A stretch of DNA of 64,000 bases, taken from the NCBI RefSeq assembly GCF_020554865.1, contig NZ_JAJCIC010000007.1, positions 1 to 64,000 on the forward strand, written 5' to 3'. The notes beneath the pieces were generated by a model. It made no database searches. It worked only from the letters and a program-made list of their open reading frames with translations, and had not been told where the DNA came from. The DNA is from Lacrimispora sp. 210928-DFI.3.58. Lineage in GTDB: Bacteria; Bacillota; Clostridia; Lachnospirales; Lachnospiraceae. This document shows, piece by piece, positions 63,350 through 64,000 of this stretch. How positions within the stretch are numbered: position 1 is the first letter of the stretch; each line of letters starts with the position of its first letter. The position numbers and the translations under genes are program-made.

Positions 63350-64000
63350 GCTATGGATCAACGGTCAGGAGATCGAGGCAGATGCTGACCGCAAATTAAT
63401 GGACGTACTCAGAAATGATCTGCGTCTGAAATCCGTCAAGGATGGCTGCTCCGAGGGAGCCTGCGGAACATGTACGGTCCTGATCGACGGAAAGGCGACA
63501 AAGTCCTGTGTCCAGAAGATCGGCCGCTTGGAGGGAAAGCATATCCTGACAGTGGAGGGCTTAAGTGAACGGGAGAAGGAAGTGTATGCATATGCCTTTG
63601 GGGAGGCGGGAGCTGTGCAGTGCGGCTTCTGCATTCCCGGCATGGTGATGTGTGCAAAGGGACTGATCGATGTGAACCCCAATCCCTCCAGAGTGGAGGC
63701 AGCCTTTGCTATCAGGAACAACTACTGCCGCTGTACCGGATACAAGAAGATCATCGACGGTATCATTCTGGCAGCGGAGATGCTGAGAGAGGATCTTTCA
63801 CCGGAAGAGCAGGAGACACGCATCAAAGTAGGAAGCCGGTTCCACCGTGTGGATGCAAGGGATAAGGTGCTGGGGACCGGAAAATATGCAGATGACCTGG
63901 ATAAGCTGGATTTTCCGGGGCTGATCTATGGAAGCGCTGTGCGCTCCGCACATCCGAGAGCCATTGTAAAGGCCATCCGCACAGAGAAGGCAAAGGCTTT
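63333..64000 (+). CDS. selenium-linked molybdenum hydroxylase (xanthine dehydrogenase), partial
   Basis: The first 222 residues; the gene runs off the window. ATG at 63333 has GGAGGGG upstream. Residues of about 1-75 are a plant-type [2Fe-2S] ferredoxin (C39, C44, C47, C59). Residues of about 80-155 form the second [2Fe-2S] domain (CGFCIPGMVMCAKG, NNYCRCTGYKK). From about 170 the molybdopterin-binding large subunit begins (VGSRFHRVDARDKVLGTGKYADDL, LIYGSAVRSAHPRA). The fusion of Fe-S and Mo domains in one chain matches XdhD-type selenium-dependent hydroxylases. It probably interconverts urate, xanthine or hypoxanthine with the YgfK system. Confidence 0.9.
   Translation, partial: MSSYCKLWINGQEIEADADRKLMDVLRNDLRLKSVKDGCSEGACGTCTVLIDGKATKSCVQKIGRLEGKHILTVEGLSEREKEVYAYAFGEAGAVQCGFCIPGMVMCAKGLIDVNPNPSRVEAAFAIRNNYCRCTGYKKIIDGIILAAEMLREDLSPEEQETRIKVGSRFHRVDARDKVLGTGKYADDLDKLDFPGLIYGSAVRSAHPRAIVKAIRTEKAKA

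Overview
The window looks like chromosomal DNA of a Gram-positive, spore-lineage anaerobe of the Clostridia, most likely Lachnospiraceae (the Enterocloster / Clostridium clostridioforme-symbiosum neighbourhood). This is inferred from gene content: Mini-RNase III behind cysS, the YtaF sporulation membrane protein, ScpAB, CIRCE-controlled groESL, rubrerythrin, FeoAB, AGGAGG-type ribosome binding sites on most genes, and a selenium-linked purine-degradation cluster. No 16S gene is present, so species cannot be fixed. No CRISPR array, intact transposase or prophage was seen.

Layout. 1-8 kb: the 3' tail of a group II intron, a PAP2-type membrane phosphatase behind Pho-box-like repeats, an RpiR regulator, a MATE transporter behind a leader terminator, the fructose operon fruKA, and a PrxQ peroxidase. 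7.3-8.7 kb is an accessory pocket: a probable ArdC fossil, an AT-rich coiled-coil ORF between 44-nt inverted repeats, two tRNAs and a hairpin-rich gene-free stretch. 8.7-19 kb is housekeeping: lipid kinase, ispF-cysS-mrnC-rlmB, ldh, tRNA-Thr, azlCD, glnS and a MocR-type regulator that lacks the PLP lysine. 19-30.6 kb: a MORN-like lipoprotein, an acidic membrane-tethered protein, groESL, feoAB, guaB, a double-Nudix protein and a D,D-carboxypeptidase.

30.7-38.7 kb encodes a periplasmic-binding-protein ABC importer of the iron(III)/phosphonate/sugar-phosphate type, then after a strong terminator a second binding lipoprotein in an operon with a YesM-like histidine kinase and a YesN-like response regulator, probably the sensor for the importer. 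38.7-45.4 kb holds a cyclase-family hydrolase with an XRE regulator, rubrerythrin, two phosphatase-type enzymes, scpAB, ytaF and an acetyltransferase. 45.5-51.2 kb is a two-gene operon of a TTG-start 163-residue protein and a 1726-residue DUF4132 protein, the least understood genes of the window.

51.3-64 kb is a divergent purine (urate/xanthine) catabolism locus. Leftward run a DauR/YheO-like regulator, 2,3-diaminopropionate ammonia-lyase, YgeY hydrolase, YgeW carbamoyltransferase, carbamate kinase and a xanthine/uracil permease. Rightward run SsnA, YgfK, a DUF3343 Se/S-carrier-like protein and the start of a molybdenum hydroxylase cut by the window edge. Together they should import purines, open the ring, and harvest ammonia, pyruvate and ATP via carbamoyl phosphate. 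A roughly 110-nt hairpin-forming repeat occurs at 15.3 kb (one full and one partial tandem copy) and, diverged, at 39.9 kb.
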